Assembly (NCBI GenBank): GCA_030699055.1
Contig: JAUYKX010000044.1
Span: 1-15,885, forward strand
DNA from: Candidatus Nanopelagicales bacterium
GTDB lineage: Bacteria; Actinomycetota; Actinomycetes; S36-B12; UBA10799
DNA length: 15,885 bases
Direction of reading: 5' to 3'
A model generated the notes under the pieces. That model searched no databases. It saw only the letters and a program-made list of their open reading frames with translations, and was not told the origin of the DNA. A program made the position numbers and the translations under genes. This document shows positions 1 through 7,057 of this stretch, piece after piece (position 1 is the first letter of the stretch; each line of letters starts with the position of its first letter).

Positions 1-573
1 ACCGATGGGACCGTTCAGATCCAGGCACCGGCCGGTGAAGCGGCATGAGTGCAGGCGACCGTTGTGCTTGTAGTACGCATGACCGCCGTCCCGGAATCGA
101 GTCATGGGAGTCGCGACGGATCCGAGGGTCGGGTGGGTTCCGAGAATCGGGGATGTCGATCCGCCCGGTTGGACTACCGCACGGGAAGCTCGACGGAACT
201 CCTGATTGGCTTTCCGCCAGGTTTTCTTGTTGACGACACCCGAGGGGCCCAGCCCGGTCGCCTGCTGGAGGTTCTTGACGAACATCAGGGTCAGGGGTCC
301 GAAGTAGCCGGTGGCCACCGGCATCCGCAACCGCTGCTGGAGGGTCTGGATGGCGGGATGGGACATCCCATACGACAGCGGTTGACCTGGGTATCCGGCT
401 GGCGGCGCCGCTGGCGCGAACTGTGGCAGTGCGGCTGTGGCGGCGACATTGACGACCGAGAGTTGGGAGGCCGGGTCAGCCGAACCTGGCCCGGCCGTGG
501 TCGGCGCGAGCAGCAACGCAAATGCCGCAGCCGATGCCGCTATCCAGATCCCCCGGCCGGTACTTGGCCGCAT
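1..573 (-). CDS. Secreted peptidoglycan-binding domain protein, 5' part (runs off the left edge)
   Basis: Reading the minus strand from ATG at 573 gives an open frame of 191 codons with no stop before the window edge. Residues 1-32 look like a Sec signal peptide: MRPSTGRG, a hydrophobic stretch IWIAASAAAFALLL, then a likely cleavage after GPGSA. A low-complexity Ala/Pro linker follows. Around residues 65-125 is a PG_binding_1-like (PF01471) segment with PLSYGMSHPAIQTLQQRL, TGYFGPLT and GVVNKKTW. After a Gly/Ser/Thr-rich linker a C-terminal part begins with two cysteines in CRFTGRC, possibly a disulfide in the exported protein. The start is supported by AGGAG 8 nt before the ATG. The protein presumably binds cell-wall glycan outside the membrane. 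The C-terminal domain, which would tell whether it is an enzyme, lies outside the window. Confidence 0.8.
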   Translation of the reverse strand, partial: MRPSTGRGIWIAASAAAFALLLAPTTAGPGSADPASQLSVVNVAATAALPQFAPAAPPAGYPGQPLSYGMSHPAIQTLQQRLRMPVATGYFGPLTLMFVKNLQQATGLGPSGVVNKKTWRKANQEFRRASRAVVQPGGSTSPILGTHPTLGSVATPMTRFRDGGHAYYKHNGRLHSCRFTGRCLDLNGPIG

Positions 574-646
574 GAATTCGTCTCCTGTCCGTGGCCGCCG
601 ACGGCTGCCCGCCGCAAGTGGGCCCGGAGCAACCGGGCGAGCCAGG

Positions 647-652
647 ACCGTA
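647..652 (-). promoter_or_regulatory. Candidate -10 box of the PG-binding gene
   Basis: TACGGT fits TANNNT and sits within GCTACGGT, an 8-mer also found upstream of the NlpC/P60 gene. It would give a leader of about 65-70 nt ending in AGGAG before the ATG at 573. I see no convincing -35. Confidence 0.35.
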
Positions 653-740
653 GCGGTGTTCTGCGCGGCGCTGCAACCCGTTTGGGGCAACCGTTACCCA
701 GCGTGATGTTGCGTGCGTCACGACATGTCTCGGGATTGGC

Positions 741-1487
741 CTACAGCGGCAGTGAGTTCTGAAGTACCTCGACGACCCCCGATTGAGTCGCGAGGTAGTA
801 AACGGGCAACTGGATCAACCCGATCATTATGATCCCGGTTCCGACCTGAATTACCTTGACCCATTTCTGTCCGCCAGTGGGGTAGACACCCACCAGCAGA
901 GCGACGACCCACGACAACACCATGATCGTCATGATGACAACACCGGGGACGCCGGCTCTTTCCGGGTAGTCGACCCGATCGGCTCGGGCTTTGTCCATGG
1001 CGCGAACGGCGTGGCCAATCGACGTCTTGTCCTCTGGCGTTGGCGCCTCAATCATCGCCTTTTCGACCTGGGCATGGACCTCAGTCAATGCGTCGCGGCT
1101 TTCGGTGGACCCTGAGAGGGGGATATGCAGTCCGATTTCGGTTTGGGCCACCTGATCCCGGTAGGCCTTGAGGGCTGATTCGACGGCGGCCGCGGTGGAT
1201 GGTGAGCTCGTTTGCCTCACGGTGTCACGCAGGTCGATCCCGGCTGCATATTCAGCCGTGGCCTCACCGAGGTACAAGTTGGTTTGCTGCCACAGTCCGC
1301 CGATGGTGAACGCGGCAACGAACACCAACGCTCCACCCCCGAAACGCAACACCGAGGAGAGCAGGTTGTCATTGGTCATCCTGGCTCGGCTGCTCACCAG
1401 CGATCCAAGCACCGCGATCACGGTTACCGGGATAAATGACAACGCCAGGCAGAACCAGGGGTTCAAGCCGATCAGAAAGTCCTGCAC
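741..1487 (-). CDS. DUF4239-like (bestrophin-like domain) integral membrane protein
   Basis: A 248-residue membrane protein read from GTG at 1487. That start has GAGGAG 6 nt upstream, whereas the longer frame to 1529 adds 14 residues that encode this Shine-Dalgarno. Four hydrophobic segments are visible, near residues 10-32, 42-66, 183-205 and 215-240. They are arranged as two hairpins split by a charged loop of about 110 residues. The loop contains LYLGEATAEYAAGIDLRD and the final hairpin ends QLPVYYLATQSGVVEVLQ. The 2 TM - loop - 2 TM plan and the motifs around the loop resemble the bestrophin-like DUF4239 family, whose function is not established. It has its own Shine-Dalgarno and no close operon partner. 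The next minus-strand gene starts 168 bp downstream of its stop. Confidence 0.65.
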   Translation of the reverse strand: MQDFLIGLNPWFCLALSFIPVTVIAVLGSLVSSRARMTNDNLLSSVLRFGGGALVFVAAFTIGGLWQQTNLYLGEATAEYAAGIDLRDTVRQTSSPSTAAAVESALKAYRDQVAQTEIGLHIPLSGSTESRDALTEVHAQVEKAMIEAPTPEDKTSIGHAVRAMDKARADRVDYPERAGVPGVVIMTIMVLSWVVALLVGVYPTGGQKWVKVIQVGTGIIMIGLIQLPVYYLATQSGVVEVLQNSLPL

Positions 1488-1711
1488 GGCAAGCTCCTCT
1501 CCGGGTGAATTCGGGAATCCGCCGGTCACGCGAGCATAGAGACGTTCTGCTCCTTGGCTCCCCAGTGATCACCTGGATGGCGGGACTGTGATCCACTCCG
1601 GGTGCCAATTCCCACGCGCCCCATTTCTGCAAGGACTACTTGGGACCATGAGAAGAGAAGGATCTCGCAGAACGGGCGGCTGCGCGGGCAGGGGACGAAT
1701 GCCCATCGTGT

Positions 1712-2884
1712 CTAGGATCCGGAGAGAAGCTCGGGCTCCGGGTCGAGCACCGCGAGAACCTCGTGCGCAAACCAACGGTGCCGTACCCCAGGTCCCTCGC
1801 CAAACTCCCTGAGGATTCCAAGATCCGAGAGCTTGCGCAGCAAGTTGCCGGCGCCCGGTTGGCTGACCCCCATCTGGCCTTGGACGTAGCGGACGGTCAA
1901 GATCGGATGCGTCAAAGCCAAGTCGGCAACCTCCTGTGCTCGGGTACGCGAACCCGACAAGGCACGCCGGTACTTCTCGCGCAGATCCGAAAGCTGCTCA
2001 GAGCGCGCGACAGCGTCGGTAGCTTGGACGGCAACGGCATCCAAGAAGAACATCAACCACTCGCGGATCTCGCCGCGCTCGCGGACGTATTGAAGTCGGT
2101 CGTAATACTCACTCTTTCGTTGATCGAAGTAGCCCGACAAATACAGCAGGGGCACTGGCAGTCGCTTGGTTTCGTTCAGGTAGAGAACGATGAACAGGCG
2201 TCCGAGTCGGCCGTTGCCGTCAAGGAACGGGTGAATCGTCTCGAACTGGTAGTGGAGCAAGGCGCACCTGATCAGCAGAGGCAGCCTCGGCTGCTCATCG
2301 TGCAAGAACAACTCCCAGTCCCTGAGCGCGTCAGCCATCTCGTCCACTGGTGGCGGGACGAACCGCGCGGTGCTCGGCCGGTTGTCGGGCGAGGAAATCC
2401 AGTTTTGGCTGCGCCTGAAATCGCCCGGAGTCTTCTCCTGGCCTTGAACGCCGTTCAACAGGATCGCATGCATCTCCCTAATCAGCCGCAGTGCTAGCGG
2501 GAAGCCTCCTTCGAGACGATTGATTCCATGCTCAAGGGCGCGCACGTAGTTGTTGACCTCTCGGATGTCGTTTCGTGGCGACTCGCCGGTCACTGCCGCC
2601 TCGAACACCTCGGTGACGGAGGCTTGGGTGCCCTCGATCCGGGAACTTGCTACAGCTTCCCGCGTGATGTACGCGCTCACCAGTAGGTGGGGGTTGGGCA
2701 GCAGTCGACCCGCACCAGCAAGCCGCCCGAGTGAGGAATCTGCCTCAGAGAGTTTCATGATCGTTTCGGCTTCCAAGGAAAGCTCTCGCGGAAGCTTCGA
2801 TGGGATGAAGGCCGTGTAGGGCGCACTCTGGCCTACGGTGACCGGTTTGCCCCACTCGGGGGCCACAAATCCCGTTGGATCCAC
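1712..2884 (-). CDS. Fic family protein with N-terminal inhibitory motif and C-terminal winged helix
   Basis: A 390-residue Fic (filamentation induced by cAMP) protein. The catalytic loop HPFLDGNGRLGR is intact at residues 218-229, with the catalytic His, the acidic metal ligand and the GNGR phosphate-binding part. Fic enzymes usually transfer AMP to a hydroxyl of a target protein. Residues 80-85, SSRIEG, match the inhibitory (S/T)xxxE(G/N) helix. Because it lies N-terminal in the same chain, this is a class II, self-inhibited Fic. FIPSKLP (26-32) belongs to the Fic N-terminal region. Residues about 325-370 form a winged-helix-like segment (THPILTVRYVQGQMGVSQPGAGNLLRKL), suggesting DNA binding. 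GTG at 2884 is chosen because TAGGTT stands exactly 6 nt upstream, as in other leaderless genes here. The gene looks less GC-rich than its neighbours and stands alone beside tRNA-Leu, which hints at acquisition. The target protein is unknown. Confidence 0.92.
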   Translation of the reverse strand: MDPTGFVAPEWGKPVTVGQSAPYTAFIPSKLPRELSLEAETIMKLSEADSSLGRLAGAGRLLPNPHLLVSAYITREAVASSRIEGTQASVTEVFEAAVTGESPRNDIREVNNYVRALEHGINRLEGGFPLALRLIREMHAILLNGVQGQEKTPGDFRRSQNWISSPDNRPSTARFVPPPVDEMADALRDWELFLHDEQPRLPLLIRCALLHYQFETIHPFLDGNGRLGRLFIVLYLNETKRLPVPLLYLSGYFDQRKSEYYDRLQYVRERGEIREWLMFFLDAVAVQATDAVARSEQLSDLREKYRRALSGSRTRAQEVADLALTHPILTVRYVQGQMGVSQPGAGNLLRKLSDLGILREFGEGPGVRHRWFAHEVLAVLDPEPELLSGS

Positions 2885-2889
2885 AACGA

Positions 2890-2926
2890 CAACCTATAAC
2901 GAATTGGACTGTTTCGTTATAGGTTG
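2890..2926 (-). promoter_or_regulatory. Inverted-repeat operator covering the Fic promoter
   Basis: A perfect inverted repeat with 14-bp arms, CAACCTATAACGAA at 2890-2903 and its complement at 2913-2926, separated by 9 bp. Read toward the Fic gene, the near arm contains the putative -10 TAGGTT (2891-2896) and the far arm covers the expected -35 position. A dimeric regulator bound here should block transcription. The stem is AT-rich and has no U-tract, so a terminator for the upstream tRNA is less likely. Confidence 0.7.
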
Positions 2927-3003
2927 GACATTCACTCATAACAAACGTTGGGTTCCGACCATCGTCGGCTGCGGCAAACGCAAGCAAACCCTCAATATCT
3001 CAG

Positions 3004-3087
3004 TGCGCGAGGGGGGAGTTGAACCCCCACACCCTTTCGGGCACTGGCACCTGAAGCCAGCGCGTCTGCCTATTCCGCCACTCGCGC
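3004..3087 (-). tRNA. tRNA-Leu (anticodon CAG)
   Basis: Read on the minus strand, the 7-bp acceptor stem pairs GCGCGAG (3081-3087) with CTCGCGC (3005-3011), followed by discriminator A at 3004. The anticodon stem CTGGC/GCCAG encloses the loop TTCAGGT, anticodon CAG, which reads leucine CTG codons. A class II long variable arm is present (CCC-GAAA-GGG). The T arm is GGGGG-TTCAACT-CCCCC. The length is 84 nt and CCA is not encoded. A TAGCCT -10 box lies at 3098-3103. A short hairpin at 2955-2968 (CCGAC/GTCGG) downstream might aid 3' end formation. Confidence 0.97.
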
Positions 3088-3097
3088 GCGCCGCGAC

Positions 3098-3103
3098 AGG
3101 CTA
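3098..3103 (-). promoter_or_regulatory. Candidate -10 box of tRNA-Leu
   Basis: TAGCCT on the minus strand lies 10 nt before the mature tRNA 5' end and matches TANNNT. No convincing -35 is visible. Confidence 0.4.
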
Positions 3104-3180
3104 GCACGGAGGTCGAAGCGGTCATCCGGTCCGGAGTGGTCGATCAGCGGATGGCTTCCCACGTCGGTTGAGCCGTGACG

Positions 3181-3186
3181 TACCAT
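3181..3186 (+). promoter_or_regulatory. -10 box of a leaderless CapA-family promoter
   Basis: TACCAT is followed by exactly 6 nt and then GTG at 3193, the spacing seen at five other genes in the window. It falls inside the longer open frame that begins at 3175, so it argues for the 3193 start. Confidence 0.5.
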
Positions 3187-3192
3187 CGCCAG

Positions 3193-4452
3193 GTGATGAT
3201 CGATCGCCTTTCTCGCCGTCCTTACCGTCACCCTCGAACCGCTTTGGCCGCCGTCGTCGGCATAGGTCTGGCCGGGTTGCTCTCCTTTGCCGGGTGCTCG
3301 TCGTTGAACGTCTCTTCTGCCGTGGACTCGGAGCCATTGGCCGGGGGTTCGCCAGCCGCGACCGATGCCGGCGGTCAGGCGGGCCGTGAGGCGGCGGGCG
3401 AACAGCAGGGAGTGCAGAGCGCGGCTGCTCCCGGGGCCGAGTCGATCACCGTGGTGGCCAACGGCGATATTTTGATCCACAACTCACTTTGGTTCCAGGC
3501 CGAACGTGATGGTGGCGGGCGGATGGACTTCGCGCCCCAACTGGCCGGGGTTCAGGATCGGGTGAAGGGCGCGGACTTCGCGATCTGCCACATGGAGACG
3601 CCGCTTGCGCCAGCCGGCGGCCCGTACCTCAGCTACCCGGTCTTCAGCACCCCGCCGCAGATCGTCGATGCGATCAAGTCAACCGGTTACGACGCCTGCA
3701 CCACGGCGAGCAACCACACGCTGGATCAGGGTTTTTCTGGGGTGAAGCGCACCATTGATGCCCTGGAAAAGGCGGGCATCGGACACGCGGGCAGCGCCCG
3801 GACCGCAGCGGAAGCGTCCAAACCGGCGATCCACACGGTCAAGGGGACCAAGGTCGCTCACCTGGCCTACGCAACCGACTTCAATGGGTACTCGGTGCCC
3901 GCGTCGCAACCCTGGTGCTGCAACCGGCTGTCCGCAGCTAAGGTGATCTCTGATGCGCGGGCGGCCCGGGATGCCGGTGCCCAGATCGTGGTTGTGGCCA
4001 TGCACGGCGGTGACGAGAACGTGGCCAAGCCGAACGCCGCGCAACGGCAGATCGCCAAGGACCTGGCCGACAGCGGAGCCGTCGACTTGGTGATCGGCGG
4101 CCATGTACACGTTGTCCAGCCGGTCGAGAAGGTGGGCAATATGTGGGTCGCTTACGGTCACGGGAATCTCATCAGCGGGCAGTACGAGTCCTGGCGCCGA
4201 AACCGCGAGGGTGTGACCACCGAGTTCACCTTCACCCGGCAGTCGGACGGCAGCTACCGGATCACCAAGGCAGCCGGGTACCCCGTATTCAACTCGGCCA
4301 ATCCCAGCCGACTGGTGGACTTGGTGTCGGCATTGCCCAAGTCGGGCGGCGACGCCCGGCTGGTCGAGGCCTACCGGCAGACCAAGACCACCTTGCTGAG
4401 CCTTGGCGCGGCGAAGGACGGTTTTGTCGTGCCCGATCCCGGCGGCCGGTAA
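3193..4452 (+). CDS. CapA-family (PGA_cap) metallophosphatase-like lipoprotein
   Basis: A 419-residue protein from GTG 3193. A frame from GTG 3175 is also open, but it contains the presumed promoter and adds only six residues. A basic N-terminus and hydrophobic segment end in LSFAGC, a slightly atypical lipobox with Cys35, so this is probably a lipoprotein on the outer face of the membrane. A Ser/Gly/Ala-rich linker precedes the catalytic domain from about residue 84. Calcineurin-like landmarks of the CapA family are present in order: GDIL (91-94), CHMETP near 132-137, SNH (173-175), MHGGDE (270-275) and GGHVHVVQP (302-310). The founding member CapA acts in poly-gamma-glutamate capsule synthesis. 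Here no capB or capC gene is nearby, so the substrate is unknown and a capsule role should not be assumed. The FAD dehydrogenase starts 41 bp downstream on the same strand and could be co-transcribed. Confidence 0.88.
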   Translation: MMIDRLSRRPYRHPRTALAAVVGIGLAGLLSFAGCSSLNVSSAVDSEPLAGGSPAATDAGGQAGREAAGEQQGVQSAAAPGAESITVVANGDILIHNSLWFQAERDGGGRMDFAPQLAGVQDRVKGADFAICHMETPLAPAGGPYLSYPVFSTPPQIVDAIKSTGYDACTTASNHTLDQGFSGVKRTIDALEKAGIGHAGSARTAAEASKPAIHTVKGTKVAHLAYATDFNGYSVPASQPWCCNRLSAAKVISDARAARDAGAQIVVVAMHGGDENVAKPNAAQRQIAKDLADSGAVDLVIGGHVHVVQPVEKVGNMWVAYGHGNLISGQYESWRRNREGVTTEFTFTRQSDGSYRITKAAGYPVFNSANPSRLVDLVSALPKSGGDARLVEAYRQTKTTLLSLGAAKDGFVVPDPGGR

Positions 4453-4493
4453 GAGCTAGCTGCGGACCGAACGTCTAACCAGATCGCTAACCC

Positions 4494-5918
4494 GTGGGAA
4501 CCCAGTTGCGTGGCTTGGGCGCGGACCGGTTGGCCGAGGCGCTGGCCGCGATCGTCGGTTCGGAGCACGTTCTGATTGATCCGGACCGGATGAGCCCCTT
4601 CACAGTCGACTGGACTGGCTGCTTCACCGGTGAAGCCCGGGCAGTGGTGTTCCCGGCTGACACCGGTGAGGCGGCAGCCGTCATGGCTGCCTGCCGTGCC
4701 GCCGGTGTCGCCGTGTTGGCCCAGGGCGGCAACACCGGACTGGTCGGCGGCTCGGTTCCCGCACGTGCCGCCGGCCCCGGTCCGGGTCCCGGCGACACGG
4801 TGATCGCCTCGACCCGGCGGATGAAAGGAATGGGCCCGGTCGACGTGTTGACCGGCCAGGTTGAGGTCGGCGCCGGCGTGACCATTGCCGAGCTGCAACG
4901 CCACGCGAGCTCCGCCGGATGGCACTACGGGGTCGACCTGGCGTCGCGGGATTCGGCGACGGTCGGGGGGACCATCGCCACCAACGCCGGGGGTTTGCGG
5001 GTGTGCGCGTTCGGCACCACGCGTCACCAGGTGGAAAGCGTCGAGTCCGTCCTGGCCGACGGGCGCGTATTGCCGCTGCGGCCTGACTTGATCAAAGACA
5101 ACACCGGCTATCGCCTCGATGGGTTGATGGTGGGTTCCGAGGGAACTCTGGGGCTGATCACGCGGGCCCGGCTTCGGTTGGGCTGCCCGCCCGGCCCGAG
5201 CACCGTCGCCTTGATCTCGGTGCCGGACTGGTCGGAGGCGTTCGACATCGTGCGGTGGGTCCGCCGGCGGTCGACCCGCCTGCTGGCCGCTGAGATCATC
5301 GCGCAATCCGGTGTCCGGCTGGTTTGCGAGATGGCCGACCTCCCCTGGCCCGTTGATCACACCGACCGACCGTTTCTCCTGTTGGTGGAGAGCGAAGGGT
5401 CGGAACCCGATCTACCAGCCGAAGTCGATGCCGTGATCGGGGTCGATCCCGGCGACCGGCGCCGACTCTGGCGGTATCGGGAGTTGATGTCGGAGGCGGT
5501 AGCGGTGGGGCTGGCCGGGGACGGACGGGTCCACAAACTCGACGTCAGCCTTCCTTCCGCGCAAATGCCGCGATTCCCAGCCGAGCTGGTCGAAGCACTG
5601 GGGAGCGGTACGGGACCAGCGGAGCCAGCGGCGTCGGGGGTCGAGCGCTGGACTTTCTTTGGCCACCTGGCCGACGGGAACATTCATCTGGCCTTTGCCG
5701 GGGCCGAGCTTGACCGGAATGCGCTCGACGAGCGCGTGTTGACGCTGGTGGCCGTTCATGGCGGATCGATCTCCGGCGAGCATGGGATCGGCCGCGCCAA
5801 ACGGCCGTGGCTGCACCTGTCGCGTACTGCTGAGGAGATCGCGACGATGCGCGCGGTGAAGCGAGCCCTGGATCCGACCGGCCAGCTCGCTCCCGGGGTG
5901 CTTCTGCCCGAAGGCTGA
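4494..5918 (+). CDS. FAD-binding oxidoreductase, D-2-hydroxyacid / glycolate dehydrogenase type (GlcD-like)
   Basis: A 474-residue flavoprotein of the PCMH/VAO fold with FAD_binding_4 followed by FAD-oxidase_C. The FAD-site motifs GGNTGLVGGS (78-87), GTIATNAGG (159-167) and SEGTLGLIT (215-223) are intact. In the C-terminal half GHLADGNIH (390-398) and SGEHGIGRAK (427-436) supply His391, His398 and Glu429, matching the metal-binding triad known from D-2-hydroxyglutarate dehydrogenase. HKLDVSLP (347-354) is a further substrate-domain signature. Family members oxidise D-lactate, glycolate or D-2-hydroxyglutarate to the 2-oxoacid and pass electrons on. The sequence alone does not choose between substrates. 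No signal peptide is seen. The GTG start has no clear Shine-Dalgarno and no TANNNT at the 6-nt position, so it may depend on transcription from the CapA promoter. Confidence 0.9.
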   Translation: MGTQLRGLGADRLAEALAAIVGSEHVLIDPDRMSPFTVDWTGCFTGEARAVVFPADTGEAAAVMAACRAAGVAVLAQGGNTGLVGGSVPARAAGPGPGPGDTVIASTRRMKGMGPVDVLTGQVEVGAGVTIAELQRHASSAGWHYGVDLASRDSATVGGTIATNAGGLRVCAFGTTRHQVESVESVLADGRVLPLRPDLIKDNTGYRLDGLMVGSEGTLGLITRARLRLGCPPGPSTVALISVPDWSEAFDIVRWVRRRSTRLLAAEIIAQSGVRLVCEMADLPWPVDHTDRPFLLLVESEGSEPDLPAEVDAVIGVDPGDRRRLWRYRELMSEAVAVGLAGDGRVHKLDVSLPSAQMPRFPAELVEALGSGTGPAEPAASGVERWTFFGHLADGNIHLAFAGAELDRNALDERVLTLVAVHGGSISGEHGIGRAKRPWLHLSRTAEEIATMRAVKRALDPTGQLAPGVLLPEG

Positions 5919-5987
5919 GGGCAGCTCGGCTGGGAATCGCTCGGTGGCCGGGATCTGCGGTTCCGTCGACGGGAAACGGGCGCGTCG

Positions 5988-6857
5988 GTGTGGAAACCTG
6001 ATCGGGTGCCAGCCCGCCGCGACGGAGGTCCCGTATTCGACCGACGGTCGGCCCAGCGCTCACCCGGGAAAGCCACGGATTCCCCATCGGGTCCATTCGG
6101 CATCCCGCGGGTGATCGCCCACCGAGGGTCTTCCGACGAGCACGCCGAGCACACCGCCCAGGCCTACCGGCGGGCTATTGATGACGGTGCCGACGGGCTT
6201 GAGTGCGATGTGCGGCTCACGGCGGACGGGGTGCCGGTGTGCATGCATGATCGACGGATTGATCGGACCTCAGACGGCACCGGGATCGTGTCGACTCGGA
6301 CCTACGCTGAGCTGGCCGAGCGCGACTACTCATCCTGGAAATCAACAGACGCCGAAGCCGGGCCGGGCCTGCTCCGATTGGATGACTTGATCGACATTGT
6401 CCTGGCCGCCGGACGCCCGCTGGAATTGGCGATCGAAACCAAACACCCGGTGCGTTATGGGGGGCTGGTTGAGGAGCGGGTGGTCGCCTTGTTGTCCCGC
6501 CGCAGGTTGGTCGGGCCGAACAGTCCGATCCGGGTCCGGATGATGTCGTTCTCCGTCACCGCCCTTCGTCGAGTCAAGGCCGCAACCCCGGGATTGCCCA
6601 CCGTGTTCCTGATGGATCGCGTTCCGGTCCGGTGCCGATCCGGCTGGTTGCCAGCGGGATCACGGGCAGCCGGACCTCAGCTGTCGATCCTGCGGGCCCA
6701 CCCGGATTACGTAAATCGGGTTCATTCAGCTGGCGGAGAGGTTCATGCCTGGGTCGTAGACCAGCCCGATGAGATCGATCTTTGCGCGCGACTCGGTGTG
6801 GATGTGATCATCACCAATCGACCGAAGCAGGTTCGCGATCGTCTGCGGGCCCGCTGA
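5988..6857 (+). CDS. glpQ1: Glycerophosphodiester phosphodiesterase
   Basis: A 289-residue GDPD-family TIM-barrel enzyme that hydrolyses glycerophosphodiesters to glycerol 3-phosphate and an alcohol. Catalytic landmarks are RVIAHRGSS (41-49, with His45 and Arg46), LECDVRL (71-77, Glu72 and Asp74 as metal ligands), CMHDRRIDRTSDGTG (85-99, His87) and ETKHP (150-154, Lys152). The C-terminal VDVIITNRP completes the barrel. The usual PENT motif reads AEHT, which I also remember from Mycobacterium tuberculosis GlpQ1 (Rv3842c); the symbol rests on that resemblance. No export signal is visible, so it is probably cytoplasmic. The start is uncertain: GTG 5988 gives a 40-residue, Arg/Pro-rich N-terminus before the domain, and GTG 6006 is an alternative. 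It lies 69 bp after the FAD dehydrogenase. Confidence 0.88.
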   Translation: MWKPDRVPARRDGGPVFDRRSAQRSPGKATDSPSGPFGIPRVIAHRGSSDEHAEHTAQAYRRAIDDGADGLECDVRLTADGVPVCMHDRRIDRTSDGTGIVSTRTYAELAERDYSSWKSTDAEAGPGLLRLDDLIDIVLAAGRPLELAIETKHPVRYGGLVEERVVALLSRRRLVGPNSPIRVRMMSFSVTALRRVKAATPGLPTVFLMDRVPVRCRSGWLPAGSRAAGPQLSILRAHPDYVNRVHSAGGEVHAWVVDQPDEIDLCARLGVDVIITNRPKQVRDRLRAR

Positions 6858-6874
6858 GCCACCCATCCGGCTCC

Positions 6875-6927
6875 AAAAAAGAGAAAGGTCCGGACGCCGC
6901 CGACGGGGGATGCAGCGGCGTCCGGAC
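6875..6927 (-). terminator. Rho-independent terminator of the channel-like gene 7058-8194
   Basis: A perfect 13-bp inverted repeat, GTCCGGACGCCGC at 6888-6900 and its complement at 6915-6927, has a 14-nt loop. On the minus strand it is followed by a U-rich tail (complement of AAAAAAGAGAAA, 6875-6886). It lies about 130 bp past the stop at 7058. On the plus strand there is no U-tract, though the stem may also stop glpQ1 transcripts. Confidence 0.8.
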
Positions 6928-7057
6928 GTGCCTAGGCTAAACCGTCACCGGGTCCTGACGCAAGCGACATGGCCAATAAACCAAAAAGTTTTGATGATCT
7001 GTCAACTTGCGGGCCCGCTGAACCGGGTGCAACCGAGATTCGTCGCTCGCCAAGCCC

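Noticed and set aside
49..762. 237-codon plus-strand open frame opposite the PG-binding gene
   Set aside because: The minus strand gives a coherent signal peptide and PG-binding domain with a good Shine-Dalgarno. The plus-strand product is Arg/Gly-rich and runs through the intergenic region, typical of a GC-rich shadow.
1488..1711. Possible gene or RNA between the DUF4239 and Fic genes
   Set aside because: Open frames here are short, Arg-rich and unsupported. No tRNA fold, strong hairpin or terminator was visible.
2890..2926. Inverted repeat as a terminator of tRNA-Leu
   Set aside because: The stem is AT-rich with no U-tract on either side, and it sits exactly on the Fic promoter elements. 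An operator explains it better.
2745..2987. 80-codon minus-strand frame through the Fic inverted repeat
   Set aside because: It overlaps the start of the Fic gene in another frame, has no recognisable domain and crosses a clear promoter/operator.
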